DNA of 64,000 nucleotides from Acanthosoma haemorrhoidale (GCA_930367205.1 OV884015.1:82512841-82576840), one strand, 5' to 3'; counted from the stretch's first letter, positions 42,924-54,889 are shown. Program-made: numbers and translations. Notes: generated from the letters alone by a model not told the origin.

Positions 42924-44389
42924 TTTTTTTTGTTTTTTTTTGTTTTTGTTTTTTCCATAGCTCTTAAACTTATATAAAAATAGGATGTGGAAAATTATTT
43001 TGGATTATTGGCTCACGTTCCTCTACGTTGGCTTGTTTGGGCCGAAATCCGCAGACGTTGTAATTTAAAATTACGTCCCCCATCATTTAGATGTTTTTCA
43101 TTTTCGTCATTTTTTTAATTCTGTCATCATCTGCGTTACCGCCTCGGTGAGTTTATTCATGGCAGCGGTCATACTGCTCAACATGTTCATCATACTGCCT
43201 AAGATCACATTGTTAGCAGTGGGTTGAGGTAGGGGCTCTGGGAGAACCTCCGGGGCCCTGGTGTTTCCGGATGCCATCTGGGTATAGGAGGCAGTCTGTC
43301 TTGGTTGAGGGGGGGGGGCAGGCCGAGTATGCGGCCCTTCTCGGCCCGGCTGTAATGTTCTGTGCCTGCTTTTTCATTCCCAAAGTTTCTATGAGTTTTA
43401 CCCTGTACGGGCACTGTCGGTACGACGCGACATGATTTCCCCTGCAATTGGCGCATTTGAGGGGAATTGAAGCGTCTCTTCGGCAGTCTTTTATGTCGTG
43501 AGGCTCGCTGCACCTCACGCACTTGGCCTGCTTGAAGCAGTACCTTCTGGTATGGCCGTATTCCTGGCAGTTCAGGCACATCAGGATCCCTCTTTTTTCA
43601 TGGAAAGTGCTCACTCCAAAGAGCACATTATTTATATGACGGAGCTGATTCAAGGTCCCCTATCACTAGTATCGTTTCGATCTCTGTCCGAGCGTCATTT
43701 TGGTCGGTGCACCGATAAACATCGATTATGTTGCTACTGTGTGCTTTATTTATGTGGGCTTTTATCTCCTCGATCGGATGAGAGAGATCAAATCCGTGAA
43801 GCAGGTATTTTTTATTAGGCTTAGTACCATGGGGGGTGAACGTGTGAAAGGGGATTTTTGATTCCCTGATTGCAGCAATTGTTTGCTGTTGGTCGAGCAC
43901 GCTGTGGCAAAGCACCTTTGTGTCCTGCTGCGTATGCACTGTTTTGAAGTTCCTAACGTTGTAATCAGCTAGTAACCTCGTGAGGTCGTAGCTGTTAATC
44001 CGTCCTAATACTAGGGGGGGTGGCGGTTTGGTGGTAGGGGGGGGCGGCGGATGTGCTGGCCTCGGACTGAGCCACCGAGTTTAGGGGGTTGAAAGAGTTA
44101 GAGGTTTTAACCTCTGGTGCCTGGGGGAGAGTACGTTTGCGGCATACTCTTTTTGGGTATTGAAACTCATCAACTTGGGGGTCCCTACGGTTTGCCATAC
44201 CCTACAAGTTCCGTGCGACGCACGTCCAGTTAAGGGGAGGAGCCTCACTTATAATAGTTAAAGTACTCTCCTGTCTTCACGGGAACAAAGCGCCACTGAC
44301 TAAAATATCAAAACTTTACCAGATTTGAGCTCTTGCCACAATGGAAGCTGGATAGCTAGGTCCATTTCAAGAGAAGATAACCTTTTTTC
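42924..44389 (-). mobile_element. J2 LINE (gag-only) inserted in the gypsy 3' LTR
   Basis: The 11-bp TSD ATAAATCATTG lies at 42913-42923 and 44390-44400. On the minus strand: 5'UTR, gag, the first ~20 codons of ORF2 (ILNYNVCGFRPKQANVEE near 43020-43080), then directly the 3'UTR and poly(A). Endonuclease and RT are deleted. It is younger than the gypsy element it splits. Confidence 0.85.
43213..44198 (-). pseudogene. J2 ORF1 gag with three CCHC knuckles
   Basis: N-terminus at 44198: MANRRDPQVDEFQYPKRVCR. Middle at 43628-43939: QDTKVLCHSVLDQQQTIAAI, KKYLLHGFDLSHPIEEIKAH. C-terminal frame at 43213-43653: three knuckles CLNCQEYGHTRRYC, CVRCSEPHDIKDC and CANCRGNHVASYRQC, then a Pro-rich tail. Three consecutive knuckles of this spacing are typical of Jockey-clade ORF1 proteins, which coat the element RNA. 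Frame changes near 43650 and 43960 break it. Confidence 0.8.
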
Positions 44390-44400
44390 ATAAATCATTG

Positions 44401-45182
44401 TAAATGTGTTAAGCAATAAAAAATTCGGGGTGCCAAGTAGTTATATGTGATGGGACACCAGCTGTCAGTACCCAGGTATATGGAGGGACCCAAACAACCG
44501 GCACAAACCCTGCCAGCCTCTTCCAGAGAACAAAGAGAAGCCACATCATTGGGCACACCAATCCTAATGATGATTGGCTAAGGGCAAGGCTAGCTGGGTA
44601 TTTAAGCCGGGGGTCTGGCCCCTGTAAATCATTCTCTCCTGGCAACTACCGACTCATGGCTACCCCGCTTGAACTAAGAAAACCCGACTGCTTCTTTATG
44701 AAAAACCTCTGCATCTCTTCTCTCCTAACCTCGCTATGTTCTGGTCCGGCGTCGTCAGACCCCACACCTTCCTAGTGGGAATCTCTGCCTTCGCCTCGCT
44801 AAAACTAGCACCTCCTTGGGAGAGTTCTCTCCCTCGCGGACGACGGTTACTGTGGTCCTTCAAATTTTCCTAGCAGCACTCCTGCAGCAATCCAGTCTGC
44901 TTCTCTCCGATTCACATTCGCCTTTGGGATCCGGACGGTTTTTGGCTACCCTTAGATACCGGGTGTGAATTCGTGGTCATTCCAAGACCACATAAACTAC
45001 CTATAAACCTACCCTGTACCTCTTCTTCTGAACATAGTGGACTGTCGGGGCACATACCTATCAAAAAATGGAGTCAGATAGTAAAGCCGTCATGAAACGA
45101 TTGTCCAGGTTATAAACTCAAATAACCCTCACTTGTCACCAGGGCTAGGGTAACCAGGCATCCCCCTCGTGACGACCCGACA
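44401..45182 (+). repeat. gypsy 3' LTR, second part
   Basis: Resumes after the J2 TSD and runs to the ACCCGACA end. Shares CCAAGTAGTTATATG, GGGACACCAGCTGTCAGTAC and TGATTGGCTAAGGGCAAGGC with the 5' LTR. It holds TATTTAAGCC (44599-44608, a possible TATA-type element). Confidence 0.85.
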
Positions 45183-45187
45183 ACCCC

Positions 45188-46480
45188 TATATTAGTATGG
45201 CCAGTAAGTTCTTTATAAGGTTGTTATTGTATTCTCGTCCGTTGTCCATTTGTATACGGATAGGGCTGGGGAAATGAGCCAAGTACTCTTTCAAAACTTC
45301 AAATATATTGATAGCGTTACAGATTTTTCCAGTTCTGGCTAACATTTTTTGAAAAGGTATCTACTGTTCTTCGAATAGTCTTATTGTCGCTGGGGTAACT
45401 TGGTATTTTGTTTTGATAGGTTTGCGTTCATATTTCACTGTTCTATATACAGGGGAGTTCTTGATAGATTCAGAAAAGTGGTCTCTCATGTTAGGCCGAT
45501 AATAAGTCCGTTTTTGTTTTTCGTACTTTTCAATTATTCCTCTGTGAAATAATTTACCAGTATGATAATTTTCAACCATTCTCTTGGTTCGTTCGCGTCA
45601 AATACGTCTAAAAGTTGTTTTCTTGTAACATTTTATCTTTACAGTTGGAAAATTTTCTCTTATTAATTCTTGTATTTTGTTATAAATTCCTTCAAATTCA
45701 CTTATGATGGTTCAAAATAAATTCTGTATGTAGTATTTGGTCTTAAATTTTCTAACATGATTTCGTCAAGTCCATGGTCCAGGGAGGAGTATGCTGTATC
45801 TATACCCTGTCTTGTTCTTTGAAAAGGTTTTGTGGTAACAATATTCTTTTCTCATCGTTGTATAAATATTTGATTTTTTTCAACATTGTTTGCTTTGTCG
45901 TTTGGGGCTATACAAATTTGTTCGTTACTAGAGTTTTGGTCTTGGGAGTCTTGCTGTGTAGATACTACAATAATTTCGTCTTCCACGGCTTCAGGGTTGA
46001 GTTCTTGTAAAATTTGGTTATATTCTTCTGAGTCATTAGGTGTTGCTTCTATTAATTATAATTAATTAAATTATTAATAATTGTCTATGTCTTCTTCTGT
46101 TTCCATATCGTCAAGTTCTTCTAGAAAGGTTAAGTCATATGATGATTTTATTTTATTATCTTTAGTTGTATGTTCATGTCTTACAAGAGTTTCTAGTTCT
46201 TTTTCATTCTTTATTAAATATAATTTGTTATATATTATATGACCATTATTAATTATTACGTTTACTTTATTCATTTTAATTTCATTATTCGTTCCCAATT
46301 TAATGTCTATAGTTATTTTGTAGTTAATGCGATGTTGAAAGTCATTGTTTTGTTGAATATTATGTCTTGTAGTTGTTTTGGTATTGTCGGGGTTGAAATT
46401 GTTGCCCATTATAGGATAAGGGACCGTCCTATAAGTTATATCAAAAAATTAGAACTACTTCACCTTTTTTAAGGTAAGGC
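45188..46480 (-). mobile_element. old gypsy pol remnant (integrase, 5' half)
   Basis: Minus strand. 45361-45579 encodes the integrase zinc-finger region: YHTGKLFHRGIIEKYEKQKR and TYYRPNMRDHFSESIKN. Further left (45190-45330) is INIFEVLKEYLAHFPSPIRI and MDNGREYNNNLIKNLLAIL, the second catalytic D region. Upstream (45600-46410) are Asn/Glu-rich frames, possibly the RNase H-integrase connection. The frame stops at 45188, where the younger gypsy element was inserted. Confidence 0.65.
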
Positions 46481-46643
46481 CCTTTTTTCAGCCTCTATTT
46501 CATGGCAAAGTAGTCCGTGCATTATTTTTATCAACAATCAATTTTTTTTTATGAATAATGTTCATTTTTATTTTATTTAATAACCTTTGTTCATATATAA
46601 TGTACAATAATCATTGCTTTTATCATCAGAAAAAACTACCTAT

Positions 46644-48861
46644 TATTATTATTTGTTCCGGCATTTGTGCACCGCGGCCTCACTGAGACCTATTGTGCGC
46701 CGTCCATGTCCCTGTCCTATATATGTGACAGGCCCACGGCCTTTGCAAATCTGAGGATACTGAATGGATCGATCAGTTCACATAGTTTGGGGTCTACAAT
46801 GCGATCACTACCAAAGTGAAGGTATCGCCTTCTAGCTAAGTTATCACAGTCACATATTATATGACGTGCCGTTTCTCCCTCTTTCTTGCAGAATCTGCAG
46901 ATTGGTGATCCCACTATCCCCAAATTAAAGAGGTGTTTATTTAACCGACAGTGACCTGTATAGAGTCCTGTCACACTTTTGAGTGTCCACCTGTCCATTG
47001 ATAGAAGTGCTGAGCTTCTTCTCTTACAGGGTCCATCAAGAAACAGTTTCGAGTGTTCCTGTTTCTTAGTTTCTCTCCAAGAAAGTCTTGCCTTGTCCTC
47101 TAAAGCTAATTTTATACGCCTTTTAGCGTAGCTGAGGCTGATACCACATATGGGTTCAGGTGCAAGAGGTGTCTGTTCTGAGCCCACCCTTGCAAGGCCA
47201 TCTGCCTTCTCATTGCCTGTGATGCCTGTGTGTCCTGGCACCCAGTCGATTCTAACCTTATTGGCTAGCGAGAGTGTGTTTAAGTTGTTTTTACACTCCT
47301 CAACCAAATAAGATCTGGTCGTATAGCTTCTCAGGGCGCCAATGGCTGCCTGGCTATCCGTGAAAATTGTGATCAGTCTGTTTCTTACACCCTCCCCAAT
47401 TAAGGTTTGGGTACAGACATTGATCGCCATCACTTCGGCCTGAAAGACCGAGGTGTGTCTACCTAAAGGAATAGAAATCCCAGATTCTGGTTTATCTTTC
47501 CTCCATATGCCGGCCCCTGATCCGTTTTCTGTTAGTGAGCCGTCTGTGTAGCAATTAATCCCATTACACAGTTTATGTGGTTTGGTCTTTGTGTTTTCCG
47601 CACAGTACAAAACGTCTGTGTGTTTCTTAACTTGTAGGTCAGAGTGCATTGACAGCACCTCGTCCTCATCAATTCTTCTGAACAAGTTCCCATGCCCCAT
47701 GCGAGTCATGACTTTGGATCTTGTTCCTGATTTCGCAAGTCTGTAAGCCACGTTCAAGGCTTGCGCTTCTACTTCTATGTGCAGTGGATTCAAGTTCAAT
47801 AAGACTTCCATTGCAGCAGTAGGAGTTGTACTCATGGCACCAGTGATCATGAGACATGAAAGCCTCTGTAATTTGCCAAGCAAAGTTTTATTTTTACTAA
47901 TACTACCTCTGTGCCACCACACCATAGAGGCATAGAGCACCATTGGTCTAACTGCTGCGGTATATAGCCAGAATAACATTCTGGGTTGTAGTCCCCAGGT
48001 CCTACCCACAGCCCTTTTACATGCATAGAGGCATCGAAGTGCCTTCATAGTAGTATTCCTGATGTGTTTAGACCAGTCCAATTTTCTATCCAGAGTAACC
48101 CCTAGATGCTTTACCTCACTACAAATGCTTACCTGTGTCCCCCCTATATAGGGTGGTCTAACTATAGCATTTCTTTTGTTAGTGAAGATACAGAGATTTA
48201 TCTTCTGGGGATTGATTCCTAAACCATTCTTTTCACACCAATCCCTCAAAAGATCCATCGATGCGGAAAGCAACTCAGAAATGGTTTCTGAGAACTTGCC
48301 CCCTATGAGCACAGCAATGTCATCAGCATATCCCTGTGCGTAGAACCCTGCAGAGTTTAGGTTTGTTAACAATGAGTCAACGACCAAACACCACAGTAAT
48401 GGAGATAACACCCCTCCCTGTGGACATCCTCCCACTGGCTTCATCCACAGTTTGGTTTGTCCCAATTGTGATTGTAAAATCCTATTCTCTAGCATGGTGT
48501 TTATCCAGCTAGAGGCTAAGGAACTAATCCCCTTTCTTTCTAAGGCTGATGCCATAGTGTTATAGGGTGTGCGATCAAAGGCACCTTCTATATCAACAAA
48601 GATGCCTGCCATTATTTCTTTATGAACTAGGGATCTCTCTATCCTGGAAACCAGGTGGTGGAGAGCAATTTCACAGGATTTTCCTGCCTGGTATGCGAAT
48701 TGAGCGCTATGGAGCGGTCGTTCTACCAGTATTCCATCCCTAATATGTCTGTCTATGACCTTTTCCAAGGTCTTCATTAAAAATGAAGTCAGACATATTG
48801 GTCTGTAAGACTTGGGTTCGTCATAGGACTTTTTCCCGGGTTTTGGTATGTAACACACTTT
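46644..48861 (-). mobile_element. 5'-truncated I-clade LINE with 12-bp TSD
   Basis: AAAACTACCTAT occurs at 46632-46643 and 48862-48873, flanking the element. The minus-strand 3' end is a short (TAA/ATT)n run, as in I-type LINEs, not poly(A). It keeps RT from the IPKPGK motif, RNase H and a C-terminal zinc motif. ORF1, endonuclease and the RT N-terminus are lost. Confidence 0.8.
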
Positions 48862-48906
48862 AAAACTACCTATCATTGTCATTAAAAAGACAGTGATCTC
48901 TATCAA
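46717..48906 (-). CDS. RT-RNase H frame of the truncated I-clade LINE
   Basis: One open frame of 729 codons. The first ~15 (MIEITVFLMTMIGSF) come from the flanking host DNA and TSD, so the annotated start is an accident. From KVCYIPKPGKKSYDEPKSYR it is LINE: FVDIEGAFDRTP, GCPQGGVLSPLLWC, the catalytic QGYADDIAVLI and HLGVTLDRKLDWSKHI. RNase H follows at about 470-600: CYTDGSLTENGSGAGIW, QAEVMAINV, FTDSQAAIGAL and DWVPGHTGITGNEKADGLA, with the D, E, D, D residues in place. The C-terminus is CRFCKKEGETARHIICDC. The lack of any stop suggests a recent insertion. It cannot mobilise without endonuclease and ORF1. Confidence 0.85.
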   Translation of the reverse strand: MIEITVFLMTMIGSFKVCYIPKPGKKSYDEPKSYRPICLTSFLMKTLEKVIDRHIRDGILVERPLHSAQFAYQAGKSCEIALHHLVSRIERSLVHKEIMAGIFVDIEGAFDRTPYNTMASALERKGISSLASSWINTMLENRILQSQLGQTKLWMKPVGGCPQGGVLSPLLWCLVVDSLLTNLNSAGFYAQGYADDIAVLIGGKFSETISELLSASMDLLRDWCEKNGLGINPQKINLCIFTNKRNAIVRPPYIGGTQVSICSEVKHLGVTLDRKLDWSKHIRNTTMKALRCLYACKRAVGRTWGLQPRMLFWLYTAAVRPMVLYASMVWWHRGSISKNKTLLGKLQRLSCLMITGAMSTTPTAAMEVLLNLNPLHIEVEAQALNVAYRLAKSGTRSKVMTRMGHGNLFRRIDEDEVLSMHSDLQVKKHTDVLYCAENTKTKPHKLCNGINCYTDGSLTENGSGAGIWRKDKPESGISIPLGRHTSVFQAEVMAINVCTQTLIGEGVRNRLITIFTDSQAAIGALRSYTTRSYLVEECKNNLNTLSLANKVRIDWVPGHTGITGNEKADGLARVGSEQTPLAPEPICGISLSYAKRRIKLALEDKARLSWRETKKQEHSKLFLDGPCKRRSSALLSMDRWTLKSVTGLYTGHCRLNKHLFNLGIVGSPICRFCKKEGETARHIICDCDNLARRRYLHFGSDRIVDPKLCELIDPFSILRFAKAVGLSHI

Positions 48907-49739
48907 TTTCTTTGATACCTAATGGGAGAGGGATGATAGCAAATTATACCATAAATTGGGCTGGGAACATCCAGTATATTTTAGCTGTTATGGGCTTAAA
49001 TCAATTGATAGTATGCTGCCCTAATATTTTGCATATTGCACTACCTTTGGTGCCATTCTACCAAACTGAGTTCCAAATAAAACTGAAAGAATTGAGTTTG
49101 AAAGGACAGGAGAGTGTTTGGATTGAAGTAACATTTTCGGAGAAATTTTCATCATGAACTCGCTGCTTCAGACGCCCAGTGTTCCGAGAATATTGAGTAA
49201 ACAGTAGGAGCTACAGAGATGGTCGGATTACCTGGCAAATCGGAGTGAAAGGCGGATTAACGAGGTTCTACTATTGTTGGTTTTCGTTGTTATTTTCAAA
49301 ATTTCCTCTTTTTTTCTATTTTAGATGCAATTTGGTTCATTAATAGTAGATTATGCTTTTTAAAAAATATATATACATAATATATAAAGTATTTAGGTCA
49401 TTATATAAAGGGTCCAATCATTCATTTGACAAACATAAGAAAATGTTTGCATTTATAGTTTCCATTCTAAGGTGAGATACTGATTAGAAAATTAATCCAT
49501 AAATCTTGATTAACATTTTAGTTAAATTTAATCATTATTAATTAGGAAAAAAATATAGGTAATTATTCTAGAAGTAAAATTTAGTAAAATAGTAAAATAC
49601 ATGTTTATTGAACACTGTAAATTAACAATTACATAGTTCTTGCACTTAAGAAGCAAACTTCCATGTTGTATGCTGACTTTTCTTTTATGAAATTATTTTT
49701 CAGGGTGTTTTCGGTTAAATTTGTTTTGTATCGGTAAAA
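48874..49739. other. unassigned AT-rich stretch
   Basis: No gene or element seen. 49350-49460 resembles 50115-50215 (ATATATAAA..., TTCATTATATAAA..., CAATCA..CTGACAAA), a possible old local duplication. Confidence 0.3.
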
Positions 49740-49985
49740 TGATTTGATATTGTGAAGCTTAGTACCCAGAGTTAAAGGGCCCTTTTAGGATCAAGTGTTT
49801 TATTTCTGCTGTGTGTCAGTGGTTCGACATTGCTGCTCATCACAAGGAATAGAGAAGTTTGGAGTAAGTGAAATGGTTTTATTTTTATTTTTGTGTTGAC
49901 TAATTAAATACTTATAGTACATCCTGAGATTTTAAATAGATATTAATTTTTATTTTCAGGCGACAATTATCACGGCAGGTGAAAG
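49740..49985 (+). other. two candidate 5'UTR exons
   Basis: A plus-strand stretch ends GAGAAGTTTGGA with a strong donor GTAAGTG at 49864. A 96-base AT-rich intron ends TTTTTATTTTCAG at 49959. A 26-base exon (GCGACAATTATCACGGCAGG plus TGAAAG) ends at a second strong donor GTAAGA at 49986. No ATG-led frame is present, so they would be 5'UTR exons of a gene whose coding part I could not find; it may lie beyond the window. Confidence 0.3.
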
Positions 49986-52900
49986 GTAAGATGGATGTTT
50001 TTTTTGTTTCATTTGAATTCCAGCTCGCACACATTTCACGCATACACAATGTCACAAATTCTTTATTTTTAAAAAGTCTATAATATACTATCCTATTAGT
50101 GGATATAGGAAAATATGCTTTTAAAAAAATATATATTCTTTACTTATTTAGTTCATTATATAAACAAACCAATCACCAATCATCTGACAAATATAAAAAG
50201 TTGTTAACATTTACCGGTTCTTGGGAATAGCTTCGCTCGGAATGTAGTAGGCCTATTACATGACTTATTCCAATAATATCAATAGCCTACTATTAAATTA
50301 AGACTGCAAATGTAAGTGATACATAAAAATAATTGATTCATTTGACATCTAACATTTTTGTTATTTATGAATAAACGTATCCTGTAGAATGAGCTATAAC
50401 CAGTAATTTGTTATAAAACTATGAAAGGTTTTTACTTGGTTTAAGGTACCAGTTTTTTATACCACTCTACATTTTGAGAAACCCCGCAGGTATAACTTTC
50501 AACAAACAATTTGTACTACACCTGGTCGTCCTCAGGCAGGAGCGTTAGGGCGATTAATACATCCCAGATTGCTAGGAATTTTGTTTTTAATTTTTTTTAT
50601 TTATGGATCTTGATATCCAAATTGGAATTTATTTAAATTTATTTACAAAAGGAACAGGTTTTTTACTTTTAACTAAAATGTTAAATGTGCTTCTCTTTCT
50701 GATTTAACACTAATGAGCTTTTGAGCTGCTGTAGAATATACATTTACAACTTCAGATAGACTGAATAATTTTTAGGATTTTGTCGATTTTTTCCGAACTT
50801 GAAACCATCATGTGTTCAATGATGTTTCTGTCTGGTCAAGTATAATCATAAATATAATATTGAGAAGGGCATCAAGTTATAGGTCTAAAGGTCTTCATTA
50901 ACAATACGTAAATCATGTTTTTATAAACTATAGCTAAACAAAGTGAAAATACGATCATTGAGATTGTGTTCACAACTTGAACTCAACCGTCATATATATG
51001 TTATATAAGCAAGGTTTCAAGGAGTAGTACATAGCCAACTCGTCCAGTTTTTTTTGTTTATCTAATCAACACAAAATAGCGCCAAAATCATGTAATTCGG
51101 AAACAATTATAGGAAAATTGGCAATTGATAAAGGTGTAGGGGCAGTTTGACTTTGTTATCAAAGTCCAGGTGGCTAGAGAAAAATGATGCACATTCTCTG
51201 ATGTTTTCTGAAAATCAACAGGCACCTGTATTCTAAACGTTTCTACTACAACTCCAGTTTCCCTCGCCCTTCTTTTTTGAACAATTTCTTCAAATCATCT
51301 CAGTCCTTTCTGTTCTCTCTCTACTACAGTAGGTACTTATGTATGATTAATATAATTTTTGAGTAGAATTATAATGCCTTATAAGAGTAGAATTTTAGTG
51401 CTATGTAGTATGAAAGTGATTCCATAGGTTCCTATGAGAACTGTACACCCCCTTTGCTGCTCTTTAGCTAGTGAAATGAGCAAGCATATGGATGAAAAGG
51501 ACATTAAAATGAGAGTTTTAAATGGTGATTGGGAAGAACAGTTTCTGTTTTTGGATATAAACGTATCAAAACCAGTTTGTTAGCTTTGTGGTAGAAATAT
51601 TTTAATGCCTAAAAAAATCAATTAACAGTCTCTATATTATGAGTGCTTTACCCAACTCAATCTGCCATCTTCAGATGTCTGAGAAGTGCACCTCAGAGCT
51701 TTCTAGTACATCTTAAGATAACTGTGATCAGCTTTTCATACATCTGAAAGATTGAATTATATGAATATTATATGAACATTATATTATATGAATATTGAGC
51801 TGACAAAAGTGTTCATAAATAATTATAGCTTAATTCAAAACTTAAACCATTTTAATATTTATTTCACTATTTACTTTATACTTCAAGGGTACTTAATTAA
51901 TTTCAGAACAATTTGTAATATTTTATTACAAAAAAAGAATAATAAATAAAAAAAAATATTCAAATATATAAACAGTAGTAAGCATAACAATCAGAATATT
52001 TACAAATAAATATACATTCAACTTTACAAGGAATAATTTATAAAATGTGGGGTTTTTTCTTCCGTATTGCACCCTATTCTATTTTGTGTTCTGGGACAGG
52101 CACAGGCATAAAATAATTTTTTTTTTTAAAATGACAACCCTTATGAACTTTTTATCCAGGCTTTTCAAGGGGCTTATAATGCATGTAATTGAGAGATTAT
52201 TTAATGATACTTTGTAACTCATTATCTTAAGGCATTATAATCATCATCCATCATTATCCACTCATTCTTATGATGAATATTTAATAAAACTTATATTAAA
52301 AAACACCCATAAAACACTTCATTATTACAACACTTTTTCTATGAGGATGAAGTAGGTCCACTACTTCTTAATGTTCAATTTTGACCCAAATTGAATGAAA
52401 TCAACTAATAAATCCTTTTTTACTGAAAACCCTGAAGGGCTGATGTCCAGGTAATCCCTGTGACACCAACCATCTAATTTGAGAAATTTACTCTTTACTG
52501 GGTCTCTTAAAAGTTTAAAATAGATTATTGGTGGTATCTTCTACTCAAGGTTTTTTTATTTATTTGGGTTTAGCCCAGTTAAAAGTGCAGTAAAGGCAGG
52601 TATATATATCATCTAATATATAGAATAAAAAAGTATGTATGCAAAGGTTTTTAAGCAGGTAATGATATTGAACTAAATTTGCACAGATAAGGTAAATAAA
52701 ATTCATCAGCCCACACCAAACAACTTTCGTTTCTCATCTTGACTCCATTACTTCCCTAATTTTAATTACTAATAGATATTAGACACCCTCAGATTTAGTA
52801 AAATACAGTTATGTAGCATACAAAAACTTCTGTAGGAGCTGTTATTCTGTGCGTGTTTATTTCTTGGATGGTTACTGCCCTACTTCCCTGTACTGTTCAG

Positions 52901-53076
52901 ATTTGGTGGCTCCGCACTTGGGTAAGATAGTCCTGACATCCTACAAAAGGAAATTGGGGTAGCGTGACATGCCCATCGAATGAATGCTTAACTTATGTAA
53001 TAATTAAAAGAACAAATCCGTGTCATAATACCTCATGAAAAGGAAGGCCTGATTAAAGGTCGTCATCATAATTGGT
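49986..53076. other. unassigned AT-rich stretch
   Basis: About 3 kb without a recognisable exon, RNA gene or transposable element on either strand. Long A/T runs only. Confidence 0.35.
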
Positions 53077-54838
53077 AGGTGAATCTTGAACATTTCAGTA
53101 CACATGTTTTTTTAGTTAATAAGCAGCCACCTGTATTTTTGCATTATGCTGTTCATGGTGGTTGCAAGTTGGTTTTGAGATGTATTTATTTGTCTATAGA
53201 AGTTTTTGGTCCCATTGGAACTACTTGTACCTTTACAAACATATACATTACAATAATCCATTACTGAAAGTAGGCCTCCTATAGAAGCTTATGCTAAGCA
53301 GCTCTATCTTATTTAGTTTGGTAATATTGCCATTTAATCTCATGTGGCTTATTCTGCATAATATTAGCCCCATATTTATTGGTTATGTAGGTGGATATAG
53401 GGTATTTCATTTTATTTATGTATCAGTTTCAGATTTTATTTTCACAACAAAGTTTCGAAGTGCGATAATTTGACTTATTAAATTTTCGATTTTGGTTAGG
53501 GTTTTTGTTACTATGGGAAATTCTCAGCAATATTTTATATTTATATTTGGCTGTTTACCATTTTTAAAGGATTTTTAAGTGATGGGGGTGGTTTAACAAA
53601 TAAAAGAAAGTATTATTGATTAAAAATTGCTGCATTTTGATCAAAATAATATCATTTTATTCAATATGAATCATCTAGGTCACTAAAACTACATTTTTAA
53701 CAAAAACAAACAAAATCAGGTAAATAACTATATTACTAATATAACATCTTTTATGTGTCCTTAATTCACTATCAAAACTTTAATTTAAGAAAAGTTCAAA
53801 GATTAAAAAAGGCCCAATTTTGTTACCATATTATTTTTTCCATACTTATTACTATTGTAATTATAATAATCAACACATCACAATTTTTAAAGGGTGTGGC
53901 GCATACCTTTAAAATTTCTTACAGATGGATTAAATAATTTTTATGACCATCCTGAATGAAAGTATAGCTTCTCACCTTTGCCTACTATCCCCCCCCCCTC
54001 TCCAATAATATCCACTTTGACTAGCATATTATTGCATATTACATTATTACAGAATATCAACAACCAACTACATTCACTCTGAAAATATAACAAAACAAAG
54101 TTTGTGACACATTACTTTATTTATAAAATAATGGTTACGTAATTTGTTTTAATCTAAGAATTATTTTATAATAGATCTAAATTTAGAAGTTTCAAATTAG
54201 TTTACAATTATTCATAAAGTTATTTATATTTTAATTTACAACAAACACAAATATGGTATACAACCTTTTTTTTTGCAATTAGCAATTTAAATATGTGTAC
54301 AGTAACAGTTTCAGATCTAATGATTAAAGTTTCATTACTTTGATTTCGTAATCAATTAACAGATTAGTCCTTGCTATATTTATGAATATATATAAATTTA
54401 AAAACAACTATATTTACAAAAAAATAGTTTTAATTCTATAGAGATTCGCATTAATTATTTTTTATCTCATTATCCAGAACTTTTTAATATAACTAAATAA
54501 TACATTATCCTTTAAGAGCTATTTTATCAAGTAAATTATATATTTTTTTAATAAATTTTTATGGTGGTCATATTTCTGTTTTAATAACCCAAATGTATCA
54601 ATCATCTAACATCAGCCATGTGATCTTAATGACATAATTAATCATCAAAACCTCTAATATTGGGCTTAACATTTATAAGGTCCAATATTGGAAACTTATA
54701 TAGTTACAGATAGTTTTATATACTTATATTATAATGGGTGCAAAAAGCTCACATCATGGAAGTTCTTCTCCAGGATAAATATTCAAGTACATTTAGTACT
54801 TGAGTTCTATTTAACAAATATTTTATTATAATTTATTT

Positions 54839-54889
54839 TTAACTTAATGCATTTAATATGTTGAAGTATGTGAATGCTGCCTTCAATAA
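54839..54889 (-). CDS. OR-B exon 8 (terminal)
   Basis: A long T-tract and TAG acceptor, then LLKAAFTYFNILNALS and TAA. Two residues shorter than OR-A (earlier stop), with Q to K and V to A changes. Confidence 0.7.
   Translation of the reverse strand, partial: LLKAAFTYFNILNALS

Larger units (their letters stand above)
40033..45182 (+). mobile_element. Ty3/gypsy retrotransposon (5'-deleted) with 5-bp TSD
   Basis: It begins TGTAGCGACC and ends ACCCGACA, flanked by ACCCC at 40028-40032 and 45183-45187. 5' LTR part 40033-40551, pol 40555-42765, a purine run (GGGGGAG) near 42830, 3' LTR 42838-42923 plus 44401-45182, the latter split by a J2 LINE. The rest of the 5' LTR, PBS, gag, protease and the RT N-terminus are deleted. 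It landed inside an older minus-strand gypsy integrase. Confidence 0.85.
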
